Below the pieces are notes generated by a model. The model made no database searches, was not told the DNA's origin, and was given only the letters and a program-made list of their open reading frames with translations. 64,000 bases of DNA. It comes from Macrobrachium rosenbergii (lineage: Eukaryota; Arthropoda; Malacostraca; Decapoda; Palaemonidae). Shown piece by piece: positions 10,772-21,033 of the stretch; positions within the stretch are counted from its first letter, which is position 1, and every line of letters starts with the position of its first letter. The DNA lies in the NCBI RefSeq assembly GCF_040412425.1, contig NC_089795.1:84215163-84279162 (forward strand), read 5' to 3'. The position numbers were made by a program, and so were the translations under genes.

Positions 10772-11493
10772 GTTTCTTGAAGATAAATCTGAAAATACCT
10801 CGTTCTTTATTTCTATGCATTTAAAGATTTGATGTTTTAAGCAATCTTATCAAAAAATATATATGATATATTTAGTGGCTGTGTGACCCAAATTTGAAAA
10901 CTCCTCGTACTACGAACTTTTTACATTCATGGAGCATGATTTATGAATCTGATTCATTCTGAGACTTCATGTTTCAGGTCTGATAAGGTCTTACCAGAAT
11001 TAGAGGTCTCTGATGTCCTTCTTTCAAATGCTTATTCTTCTTATGACGTGATTTTCCCTCCTTTTGTCTTAAGATTCATTTTTCGTGTAACCTTATTTTC
11101 GTCATGACTGGTGAAGGCTAGTTTACAAAATGCATTCTGTGTATCATCTGATTTAAAATCCATCTTTCATAGAATCTGATTTATCAAACTGATTCCTCAC
11201 TGAATCTTGTCCCTTAGACTGAATTTTCGAGGGAACTTGTTTCTAAAATTAATTTGTTTCCAATTCTGATTTATTATATCTCCTCTCCAGAAGAAACATT
11301 TCAGCGTTTTTACTTCATAACAGCTTATTTATAAAACTCTTCATAAAACAATATTGTTTAATGAATTCATGGTAAATAATTACATATCCTCTTCATATTG
11401 CCAGATTTCAAATGTATATTCTTCATAAATCCTAATTTATCTGATATATTCTTCAAAACACCTCTGTCTAACTCTTACCTTCTTCTTCCCCAG

Positions 11494-11639
11494 ACTGTCT
11501 CGCACAGTGGTACTCATCGAGCCGTGTCCTGGAACTAGAGGCTCAGAATTCCCGCCTGGAAGCCGACCTGCAGGAGGCCAGAGACCACGCCGACCTCTTG
11601 GAATTCCGCATCCTGGAGTTTACGGAAGGCGCCGATAGG
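11494..11639 (+). CDS. JAKMIP: Exon E of JAKMIP-like protein: LLEFR coiled-coil exon
   Basis: Acceptor CTTCCCCAG|ACTG, donor AGG|GTGAGT. Two bases complete the Asp codon begun in exon D, then 48 codons end in phase 0. The exon encodes CLAQWYSSSRVLELEAQNSR, then LEADLQEARDHADLLEFRIL, then EFTEGADR. Heptads run from about VLELEAQ onward. The 'QxARDxxxLLEFRxLE' string is the best family clue: vertebrate JAKMIP1-3 carry a closely similar one in the third coiled-coil region. In those proteins about 200 further residues follow, and these are not encoded in any exon I can find downstream. If the protein is not JAKMIP, it is still a cytoskeletal-type coiled-coil scaffold. Confidence 0.85.
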
Positions 11640-11967
11640 GTGAGTACAAAACATCTATTCATCTTAGCCACTTTGACTATTTATGCATCGATTCAAAGGA
11701 TGGTTGTTGTTTGTCAACAAAAGGAAGGTTGCCTGCAGGTACCTGAAGCTTATTTGCTATGTGGGTTTGGTTAGTGTCGTATTTTATTGCCTGTTCTTTG
11801 GTTTAGGCTTTGGTTCGTTCATAGACCTGATCGTACCCATCTCATATCCGTATGTTATTGGTTAGTTGTGTAACGGGTATTCTTTAGCGTGACGTTATCT
11901 ATTCTATAACCTTTTCCGTAGGTCGTTTTCGATTTTGCTTGCTTTTCTGATTCGGTGATGTTCATTG

Positions 11968-11968
<1 letters not shown>

Positions 11969-12001
<33 letters not shown>
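11969..12001. repeat. (TA)n microsatellite
   Basis: About 16 dinucleotides, followed by degenerate ATATGTATATAC sequence to about 12050. Confidence 0.95.
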
Positions 12002-12004
<3 letters not shown>

Positions 12005-12592
12005 ATATATCTGTATGTATATACATATATATAGATGTGTGTACGTATATAGTGCGAAGAGATGGATTATATCTTTTAATCCTTAAATATTTTTAGTTTA
12101 TTCTGCATTTACTCTCGACCTATTTCGGTAACACAGTATAAATATAAACGATGAATTGAATGAGCGAGACTGGCGTCAGTGTCTTCGCGATTTGTGCCAC
12201 GCTCGTGTTGCCGACCTGTGGGATGAAAGATGAGAGCAAGACCTGGAGGAAATGGATCTTGGAGGAGAGAGGGGAAAGGAGGAAGCTGGTCGGAGTCGTG
12301 ATCTGTCCATATTGTATTCCGACATCCCCCTGGAGAGCGGACCTGGAGTAACCTACATAATTATTAACTTTCGGTCGCCCAGTGCGCGCCACGTTTTTAT
12401 TTTTTCAGTGGGGTAGAGCAAAGGTAGTTGCCCTTGCTGATAAGACAGAGACAGCATGGAAAATACATGAAATTAAGAAGAAACTATATACAGATTCATA
12501 ACAATGATATAATGAGACAAATATCAAAGTGACTAAGAAAAAGGACTACAACACTAATACCAAAAATATTCAAAACAATGTCAAGTACATTA

Positions 12593-12594
<2 letters not shown>

Positions 12595-12657
<63 letters not shown>
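12595..12657. repeat. (ATT)n microsatellite
   Basis: About 20 triplets; source of a spurious poly-Leu/poly-Asn reading frame on either strand. Confidence 0.97.
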
Positions 12658-12660
<3 letters not shown>

Positions 12661-13034
12661 AACCTGCAAACGTTTATTTGGAACAAAACTAGAAGGCCTT
12701 GAAAACAATCTTCCGATTAGATTACCCAGTCTTGAAAAAGGAGAGAAAAAAAAAAACCAGTGAGGTAAGCTTAGTCAACCACCAACTTCTGTAAATATCT
12801 GCATACATAAGCAACGAAACAGGTTTGAAAAGGCTCAGACCAAAGATTCAGAAAAGCCACGTTCCCCTTGTCTTCATCATTCTCTCAATATCTTTTTATT
12901 GTTACGTCTGCTTCTTCCAATACATTATTAAATATGTATCCTTCCTCTTTTATATCTTCCACCATTTTTTCCATTTGAATCTCAACTTTTATCACATAGG
13001 TTTCTTCCGTCCTCACTCGCCATAATCCTTTTTA

Positions 13035-13351
13035 TCCCGTTGGGGCGCAGTGCTGTCAGTGCACCTCATGCGGTGCACAGTAGGCATTACTTAAGGTTCT
13101 TTACAGCGTGCCTTCGGCCCCCAGCTATAAACCCTTCCATTCCTTTTTTACAGTACCCTCCTTTCTGTTCTCTTTCTTCCACCTGACTTTCCACCCTCTC
13201 CTAACAATTGATTCGTAGTGCAACTGCTTTGAGGTTTTCCTCCTGTTACACCTTTCAAACCTTTCATTGTCAATTTCCGTTTCAGCGCTGAATGACCTCA
13301 TAGGTCCCAGAGCTTGACCTTTGGCCTAAATTCTATATTCAATTCAGTCAA
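13035..13351 (+). mobile_element. SINE-like family copy 2
   Basis: Full-length copy: GTTGGGGCGCAGTGCTGTCA head, GGTGCACAGTAGGCATTACT, CCTTCGGCCCCCAGCT, the AACTGCTTTGAGGTTTTCC module, CAG at 13283-13285 after a pyrimidine tract, GCGCTGAATGACCTCATAGG, and a 3' tail of TATATTCAATTCAGTCAATT. The AATTC-type tail suggests a short A/T-rich simple-repeat 3' end rather than poly(A). Confidence 0.85.
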
Positions 13352-13698
13352 TTCCCCATAATCCTTTCACTGTTAATTATATCTCTTTATTCTTGTTTAT
13401 CTTCAACATTCTTCCCCCTATGTCTCATTAGTTCCTAACTTCATAACACTCCTTTCTGCACATCCTCGTTCACCTGTGCGGCATTCAGTTCTAGTCTTTT
13501 GTAACATAACCAACTTTTTTTCCAGGTAACTTTCTTTATCTCGTCTCGATGTTTTTATTGTGGTACTTTCTGTATTTTCAGTTTCTTGATGGCTTTGCTA
13601 AGCCTCAAATGAGATCTATAATTTACATAGGTTACTGAAGTTATGGGAATATGTCCAAGCTCACTTAGTTATTGTTATGTGCACGCGCACACACAAAT

Positions 13699-13716
13699 AT
13701 CTATCTATATCGATCG

Positions 13717-13758
<42 letters not shown>

Positions 13759-13760
13759 AT
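13699..13760. repeat. (ATCT)n tetranucleotide array
   Basis: About ten clean ATCT units (13717-13757), preceded by CGATCGATC and followed by TATATATACATGTGTG; the only tetranucleotide array of this length here. Confidence 0.95.
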
Positions 13761-14040
13761 ATATACATGTGTGTGTATGTATACATAAATATTGTAGATA
13801 GATAGAGAATGAGACAACATAATGCGTGATTAATGGACACGGGATTTTTATATATAAAATTAAATATTAAGCCACAAATTACCATCACTGTAGAAATCAC
13901 ATATGCACAAGTGGATGCTATCACTTCGTTATCGGAACCTAATGGCATAAGTCTGAATCTAGCCAGGCCAGGCTAGACGCACATATCGTATATAGTTCCC
14001 TTTTGGGTATTATTATTCCCAGTGTAAAGTTAATTCGATA

Positions 14041-14160
14041 TTAAGGTTTGTGTATGTGTATAAATATTATACATATACACATATATATATATACAATATA
14101 TATATATATACAAGCATATATAATTTATATATGTATATAATATATACGCACGCACACGCA
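14041..14160. repeat. Degenerate TA/TG/CACG block
   Basis: Interrupted ATATAC/TATATG tracts with a (CACG)-rich end (14147-14165). Between it and the TA-rich patch near 14320 is about 150 bp of unique sequence. Confidence 0.8.
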
Positions 14161-14717
14161 CACGCATGCAGCTCGCCTCATAAAGTGAGGGGCCAAAGTT
14201 CAACACCATATATGGGGAACGACTCGGGATCTTTTCATGAAAAATACCTGGTACTTTTGGTGGGTTGCACCTAGGGTAGAAAAGTTGATATGCCCAACAA
14301 TTTTTCCATAAATAAATCAGTATATATGTGTATACATATGTGTTACAGTATGTATATATGTATCTATAGAAGCAGTGACAGCGAAAGGTTAAGTAGAACC
14401 TTTGTCGAGGTAATTTGGTGGTGGTTTTCCCGTTACGCAACAAAATTTGTTTATGGCAGGCGAAAAAGACGCCACCATAAACTAATCAAAAATTATGTCA
14501 CTGGCGGGCCTTTCTGCCATCCATTCTTATTTCATTGCGCGATAATGCCAGCGGAATCGTGTTTCATCAACTCATTTGATTGATTTGGTATGTTTTGTGT
14601 TGTGTTTGTGTTTGTGAGGTAGCTGCTGCAATGGTGGTACATCAAAAGTCAGTGAAATTTTTCTCTGAGAATTCTTCAGTTATTGGGATGTTTAAACATG
14701 CATTTGTTTTGCATAGT

Positions 14718-14718
14718 T

Positions 14719-14754
<36 letters not shown>

Positions 14755-14773
14755 TATATATATATATATATAT
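14718..14773. repeat. (TA)n microsatellite
   Basis: Two TA tracts split by a single GTTATA interruption. Confidence 0.95.
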
Positions 14774-14917
14774 TAATTTTGTCAATAGAAATTAAAACAA
14801 GATATAACATATGGTATAAAACAGATATTCAATGAGACAACTTCTGAGTGATAAGAATATTTTTAAAACTGAGCCACAAATGATCTCTTGATAACATCAA
14901 GACTTTATATCTAAGTT

Positions 14918-15090
14918 ATATAGATATATAATATATATTATATATATATATTATATATATATATATATATACCACAACCTGGTATAAGTCCAGATATATA
15001 TACCTGTTATGTTTTTGGTATATATATATTATTTAATATATCTAATATAATTATATGTATATATATATGTATATATCATGTGTATATACT
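14918..15090. repeat. Degenerate TA-rich block
   Basis: ATATAT tracts up to about 20 bp (14940-14970), broken by TTATATA and ATATGTATATAT variants. It is flanked by TGGTATAAGTCC, which partly repeats the TGGTATAAAACAG at 14812. Confidence 0.8.
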
Positions 15091-15312
15091 ATATTACATA
15101 TTGATAATTCACTTGTATACCATTATCAAGAAGGGAAAATTTTTGACTCGCATATTTTTAGAAATATTCTTATGCACTGGAAGATTTGAGGTCAGTCACT
15201 GAATATCTATTTTTCTGACTGATATGTAAATCTAGTTTTAATTTTTTTTGCTGATTGCATACTGTTTGAAAACAAAAGCTGTAATGGCACGCGTCCAAAT
15301 CAATCCAGCACT

Positions 15313-15314
<2 letters not shown>

Positions 15315-15367
<53 letters not shown>
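15315..15367. repeat. (CT)n microsatellite
   Basis: About 26 dinucleotides. Confidence 0.97.
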
Positions 15368-15370
<3 letters not shown>

Positions 15371-15867
15371 GCTAAAAGTTAAAAGTTTAGAAGTCCTGTA
15401 AGGCCAATCTTGATTAGTTATTGCCTAGTTACCTAAACACGCCTGGCTACAATCTCCAGGATGTAGACCCAAGCGAAAGGCTTTTTCGGGTGTGGGTTCT
15501 GCATAGGCCCCAACCCACGCTCAGCCAAGGAAAAGTGGGTTAGAGGTGAATGTAGCCCGCAGATTATGGCAGGCGTCTGTAGCAGTAGTAGTCAGGCTGT
15601 CAGTTTCATGACCCATATTTCCCACCAGAATTTAACCATATCACTTCTTGCGATTTTCCGAAGTGGTGAAGGTGCTCAGCCTGACCTTTAGCATTGTTGT
15701 GGGAGGATATCGAAATGAGTTTCGAGACTGCAACGCTTGTCAGAGAGTTATCTCATTTTTGTTGAGAGACACGGTTTATAGCCGGGGAGTGCTGCGATAG
15801 CATTCACTTCCTATCTTTAAATTGCTTTTCATTTTCATCTCTGTGACCTTGTTATTTACATTTTTAT

Positions 15868-16014
15868 AAAAAGTCACGTTCACATTTGGTATCGTTGCAG
15901 TATTTCACTAGATCCTGATCCACCTGGAAAACGAGTGAATATGTTTACTCGTTTTCCAGGTAGATCAGGATCTAGTAAGATATTGCAACGATACCAAATG
16001 TGAACGTGACTTTT
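15868..16014. mobile_element. Near-perfect palindromic element (MITE-like), complete copy
   Basis: The arms are about 72 bp each: AAAGTCACGTTCACATTTGG at the left pairs with CCAAATGTGAACGTGACTTT at the right. The GATCCTGATCCACCTGGAAAA segment pairs, with a single mismatch, with its counterpart. The centre is a few bases near 15941. It has no coding capacity, so it fits a foldback or miniature inverted-repeat element. Flanking target duplications could not be assigned because the right side abuts another element directly. Confidence 0.85.
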
Positions 16015-16217
16015 GAAGAATTAGAGGAATTTATTTCTGGTGATAGAAATTCATTTCTCGGTATATTGTGGTTCGGATTCCACAATAAGCTGTATGTCCC
16101 GTTGCTAGGTAACCAGTTGGTTCTTAGCCACTTAAAATAAATCTAATTCTTCGGGCCAGCCATAGGAGCGCTGTTAATCACTCAGTGGTCTGGTTAAACT
16201 AAGGTATACTTAACTTT
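16015..16217 (+). mobile_element. SINE-like element between two palindrome copies
   Basis: About 200 bp running from GAAGAATTAGAGGAATTTAT through GTGGTTCGGATTCCAC and CCCGTTGCTAGGTAACCA to AAGGTATACTTAACTTT. GGTTCGGATTCC resembles a tRNA B-box with one extra base; no clean A-box was seen. I recall this sequence as a common decapod interspersed repeat. It lies exactly between the two palindromic copies, so they may be one composite unit. Confidence 0.65.
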
Positions 16218-16341
16218 GTATTTCACTAGATCCTGATACACCTGGAAAACGAGTGAACATATTGACTCGTTTTCCAGGTAGATCAGGATCTGGTAAAATA
16301 TTGCAACGATACCAAATGTGAACGTGACTTTTATAAAAATT
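16218..16341. mobile_element. Second palindromic element copy, 5' truncated
   Basis: It matches 15900-16014 with few changes, but lacks the outer ~30 bp of the left arm (no AAAGTCACGTTCAC). Its right end, GTGACTTTTATAAAAATTT, is the reverse complement of the sequence left of the first copy (TTTTTATAAAAAGTCAC). The terminal inverted repeat therefore originally extended about 8 bp further than the first copy's right end shows. Confidence 0.8.
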
Positions 16342-17360
16342 TAAACGAGAAATACGCCGTTGCCTGTTGTTGGTTATTATCGTAAAATGAAAGGAGTAAC
16401 AAAATCCACCGTATACTCAGATCCTGCATTGTTACTTTTCTTCATTGCTTCAGGCAGTGTATCGGTAAACCTTTCCGTCCAATTTCACCGCAGATGTTTT
16501 TCGTGCAATTTTCATTTGATGGCTGAACTTTTCAAAATGGTAAAATAGGCATTTTATTATTTTTCCAATTGCAGTTGTTGGGAAAATTTATGACAAAATC
16601 GGAAAGAATATTGTTGTTTGATGATACCTTTACAGATTCATATTTTCGTCAAAGATTACGATTATTTTTATGCTATGAGGTTTATGTTGACTTATAGACT
16701 GTATTTCTCAGTAAATTGCCAAATTGATTTAGGTCGTAATTCTGGGAAAATCAGTTTTATTGTTATGTCGCGTGGCAGGTCATGTTTTACGAGTCGAAAA
16801 TGAAACTTTAAAAATACAACATTCGGAACCAGAGAAATATATTGTATTATATGTGACGCAAGAGCTGCGTGCCTGCGGTTTTATTGATATTTTGAATTAT
16901 ATAGTTGATTACCTGCGCTGTAATTGATGTGGTAATTTGGTCATTATGCGTATATGCAAAACTACTTTTGTCCTTTTATTTCATAAATGCATGAACCATG
17001 TTTTAACGGCTTGCATACTACAAATAATCAGCTGGAATGAGCAGTCCAGTGCTTAATCAACTATTTTAGTTAGGGGTTTGATGACAGAGTCACCTGCTAT
17101 CGGATTATTTTGATTATAGAAACACAACATGCACACCATTTGGCTTTCAAGATGGGCTTAATAATATTTTCAGCGTGGTAGCCACATTTTCTTTGTCCAT
17201 CTTTCTCTTTCTCTCTCTTTGTAGCTTGTCAGTATGTGTGATTTACAATTCAGTAGCATTTATCGCTATTTTTGACGTTATCCCGTTCAAGATACGTCGC
17301 CACAGTTTTGACTGGATGATGTCATCAGCAATGCTTTTACCATGTTAACGTCTGTACCTC

Positions 17361-17361
<1 letters not shown>
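16342..17361. other. Unique AT-rich sequence
   Basis: No repeat array, coding segment or hairpin recognised; only short reading frames of no distinctive composition. Confidence 0.6.

Positions 17362-17392
<31 letters not shown>
17362..17392. repeat. (CT)n microsatellite
   Basis: About 15 dinucleotides, continuing into CTGTCTGTCTGCC. Confidence 0.95.
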
Positions 17393-17396
<4 letters not shown>

Positions 17397-17998
17397 GTCT
17401 GCCTCTCAAAGGTCTGTATATGTCAAATCAATCTTCATTGTTCTTTCCGAACAGTGATTTACTCGGCGTGAACTCGGCAGCATCAGCTGAAAGGTGGGAT
17501 GGAGGAAGTTTTGTTGTTTCGACCCTTGCTTGAGTCATTCCCTGGGTGGGGCTGTGAATGAGCGAGTAATGACGTTGGAGTATATTTTCTTATATTCTTT
17601 GTTTATCTCTTTCTATTTTATATTTTATTATTTCTGCTTTTTATTGTTGTTACAATACAAGGACGCACTAAGTCTTTGCTGATGTGAATGCGTCTTTGAC
17701 TTCCACTTAAGTAACACTATTTCCTTTGTTAAGTGATCGTCTGAGACATTGTATATTCATCAACAGGGAGGCGTGAGCTATTTCATCATGGTTTTCTTAA
17801 GGTTAACTTTTGTTTTACTGTTGTGAAGTCGTGCAATAGAAAATGCTCATTTCACTTTAAGCCCAGACCTTGAAAATAATAAAGAGGGGAAAATTACTAT
17901 CACTGGTGTTAAACTCTGTACTTTTCGTTTTCGAGGAAAAGTAGGCCTTGTTATACAAACGTACATTCTCTGGAAGAGGAATAAAATGGCCCTTGTTG

Positions 17999-18005
<7 letters not shown>

Positions 18006-18080
<75 letters not shown>
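18006..18080. repeat. (TA)n microsatellite, split
   Basis: Two TA tracts (18006-18043 and 18047-18079) separated by GTA; self-complementary over its whole length. Confidence 0.97.
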
Positions 18081-18085
<5 letters not shown>

Positions 18086-18554
18086 GTATCATGTATAAGG
18101 GCAGTGTGCGTTTATAAAATGAATATGATTATATCCAAAGAAATAATTATTGAAGAAATGAAACATATATGAATAGATGATTAATCGAGAAAAGACAATC
18201 TAGCGGAACGAACTTCATGGAAGCAGCTTTCTATAACTCTGTCTCTTTCAGATCAGTAGAAATTTAAAGAAAACCAACGAATAGTAAAAAAAAAAAAAAA
18301 ATTTTGCGCACGATATACAGGGATTCGAGTCTCACTCCAACCAACCGGTATCACTCAAAACCGGGATTTAGATTACCACTGATTCTACTGTATGTGTGAA
18401 CATTCTGTAAAAGTATTCCAGTAACCAGTTATATTCAGAGATTTTTCTTTTGTGTGAGATTTTCCTATTTCCTCAATATCCCCATCTCTCTCTTCATCTT
18501 TTTATGTATACTTGAGCTCATTTTAAAGTGTGTAAGTGATTCTATCCCTCTCTC

Positions 18555-18558
<4 letters not shown>

Positions 18559-18634
<76 letters not shown>
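18559..18634. repeat. Compound (TA)n(TG)n microsatellite
   Basis: About 24 TA units pass directly into about 14 TG units; a CT-rich lead-in (TCCCTCTCTCTGTC) precedes it. Confidence 0.97.
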
Positions 18635-18636
<2 letters not shown>

Positions 18637-19032
18637 TGTGTCTCACTTACCAGTCAAGTATATTGTTTGCACTTGTGGTCATGTGCGCCCACTTTCGTTT
18701 AATGCCTTAATCTGTCTCATTAATTCTAAGGATAAACTTTCTCTTGATAAGAACTGAATAAAATTGTGTTTTAAAGATATGCCGAAAAAAAAAAAACGTG
18801 CTTGACTAGGACCCTAGCAAGTACCGGTTTCAAGCAGTTCTGCCACGGTAATCATGGCCTCTAAATTTATGAATTATTTTACTTTCCGTGAGGGAGATTG
18901 CTATTTGAGTCACTTGTGCGCGGTACAAGTTGCTTCAGACTTATTCTTAGAATCTCTTATTAAACGGCCGTTACGTCCTTCGAAACATTGTGGAGTATTT
19001 CACAATCTTTCTCTCCTTACATGAATGAACTC

Positions 19033-19052
19033 GCACGCACACACACACACAC

Positions 19053-19092
<40 letters not shown>
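19033..19092. repeat. (CA)n microsatellite
   Basis: About 29 CA units with two CG interruptions (CACGCA). Confidence 0.97.
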
Positions 19093-19095
<3 letters not shown>

Positions 19096-19293
19096 GATGC
19101 ACAAATGCGCTCATGTATATTCAGAGACGAATAAGCGCTTTAAAATGATTATTATTTGTCTAGCTGTATAAGTTCTAAACATGAATCTGTGGCAAGGTTT
19201 CCCCTCTCAGTTCACATATACGTCCCAAAGATTTTCAATCATTCTTTTTTAATGGATCATATTACTCGGCATTATGCATTAATCATCAAGTAG

Positions 19294-19341
<48 letters not shown>
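19294..19341. repeat. (CT)n microsatellite
   Basis: About 24 dinucleotides. Confidence 0.97.
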
Positions 19342-19343
<2 letters not shown>

Positions 19344-19918
19344 ACGGATGGGATTTCCATTCGTGAGGGGCTGGATGTCTGCGGTTTCTAAATCCTTTTA
19401 CTTCCCGGTTTTGTCTCATGCCTTGATGTACTGAGAGATACAAGTCATGTTCGTGGATTTGTAGAGTTTATTCTTGTGCGTTTTGTGTGCTTTTTGAGAC
19501 GTTACGCATGTCGTAACTATGTAAATGATTAGTATTAGAATTATCTGCCAATATTGACATGATATCATCCAAGAATATGACTTGTTACGAAGTTGTGTGG
19601 CCTATCAGTTGTGTTAGCTATTGCCTATTGATTCCAATTTCTTGAAGCAAAAATATTACAGATGGAAAACTAAAAGCAAATTTAAGTTCCGTAGAGAAGA
19701 ATGTAGGCTATGAATTCTGTTTGTAAACGAGAATGTACTTTTGGGTCTGAGTATGAAAAGAATGTAGTTGTTAAGCGAGAAAATGGAATGAATTCAATCA
19801 ATGGTAGACAGTCACGGCTGAATTCACCTCATAGGTGGGCGTATTATGTGTATAAACGGTCGGGAATGTGAAAAATGAATTCAACCCCTGACAAGGAAGA
19901 TAGAAAAAAAAATTCAAA

Positions 19919-20125
19919 TTGTGGGAAGCATTCAGGTGTTCCCCGCATTGCAACGACCACTTCTGCCTTCGCTCCTCTAGAGGACAAAAAGGCTACTGTT
20001 TGAACCACTTGGATGACAAAGGCTTCCCTTCACTCCTAAAGGACCTCGCCACCCAGCAAGCACTTCAAGAGAATTTACAGAGGCGGTTAGTTAGTAGGAC
20101 CTTCACTGCAAGGGGTCCCCCTTGA
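19919..20125 (+). other. Unassigned open frame with coding-like composition
   Basis: 67 codons without low complexity, including GYCLNHLDDKGFPSLLKD and QQALQENLQRRLV. An acceptor-like CGCTCCTCTAG ends at 19980, but using it needs a phase-2 junction, which does not match the phase 0 end of exon E. I do not recognise a family. A transposon remnant, an exon of another transcript, or chance are all possible. Confidence 0.2.
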
Positions 20126-20251
20126 GAAAGAGGTGCTGGCAATTATGGATGTAGCTTTCATTTACTAACTAATTAATATCATTGATTGTTTAATTATTAC
20201 CTGGAACTTACCGCGCATTATTTGTGGTTAGCTATTTTGTAAGCTTAATTA

Positions 20252-20408
20252 AGAATATGTTTTTTGCTTTAGTTTACATATACCCCTAAAAACATAATCA
20301 TTTGAGAACATATTTTTCTCATAGTTTACAAATACCTTTAAAAACATAATGATTTAAGAATATATTTCCTTTATAATCTACAAGTGCCCCTAAAGACATT
20401 ATCCTTTT
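20252..20408. repeat. ~53 bp tandem repeat, 3 units
   Basis: Units start at 20252, 20305 and 20357. Each has AGAAxATxTTT, TxTACAxxT, CCxxTAAAxACAT and AATxATTT. Identity is roughly 75-80% by eye. Confidence 0.85.
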
Positions 20409-20524
20409 TTCTGAAGATTTTTAAGAATATATGAAGCAACAAAATCATAAATAAAATACTTTGTGAAAAAAATCGAAATCATATGAGCCATAATTATAGA
20501 TACACAGTGTCATGGGTTCTAATC

Positions 20525-20757
20525 TTAAGGAAGGTATCCCAAAACGACTGTCTGTGCTGCCTGTTGAGCCCGCCTCCTGAAGGTGTGGCGGAAGGGGCTG
20601 GGCGTCCCTGAGTCAACAAAGCGAGGCATTATGCTCGGCGCCTCACCTTTGGCCCTCTTTTGTCGGTGGATTTGGTCGTTGGTGCGGCCCACTGCTACGT
20701 TCCAGGCTTCGTTGATTCGTTCTCCACTGATATTTGGGTGTCTTGTATCTGAAATCA
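20525..20757 (-). other. Unassigned open frame, GC-elevated
   Basis: A minus-strand frame is open through about 75 residues of mixed composition (ISGERINEAWNVAVGRTNDQ, then FVDSGTPSPFRHTFRRRAQQ) before running into a translated microsatellite. GC is higher than in the surroundings. There are no splice sites I can defend and no family is recognised; possibly a relic of coding or transposon sequence. Confidence 0.25.

Positions 20758-20819
<62 letters not shown>
20758..20819. repeat. Compound (TG)n(TA)n microsatellite
   Basis: About 13 TG units, TATATG, then about 14 TA units, ending ACACATACA. Confidence 0.95.
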
Positions 20820-20824
<5 letters not shown>

Positions 20825-20970
20825 CAAAACACACATAAACACGCATTTTACAAACATTACAGCATATTTATATATTATATATATATAATTCCTATATCTC
20901 GATATATATTAGAATTGATAACATACATAGTACATATTATATATATTTTATATCTATATCTCGATTAAAT

Positions 20971-20971
<1 letters not shown>

Positions 20972-21030
<59 letters not shown>
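20972..21030. repeat. (TA)n microsatellite
   Basis: About 29 uninterrupted units. Confidence 0.97.

Positions 21031-21033
<3 letters not shown>

Larger units (their letters stand above)
5605..11493 (+). other. Intron D-E (5,889 bp), microsatellite-poor
   Basis: Donor GTGAGG, acceptor TTCTTCCCCAG. After a (CT)n array at its 5' end it has no microsatellite over about 20 bp until 10711. Phase 1 at both ends means any missed cassette exon must preserve phase 1. Two small perfect hairpins and a coding-like but broken minus-strand stretch (7209-8553) are the only structure seen. Confidence 0.75.

Noticed and set aside
12120..12392. Overlapping open frames on both strands in a GC-richer patch
   Set aside because: Frames open on both strands reflect composition; no family recognised and no phase-0 acceptor feeding the frame from exon E.
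16070..16090. Possible tRNA gene from the GGTTCGGATTCC motif
   Set aside because: No cloverleaf or A-box could be drawn; it lies within a dispersed repeat.
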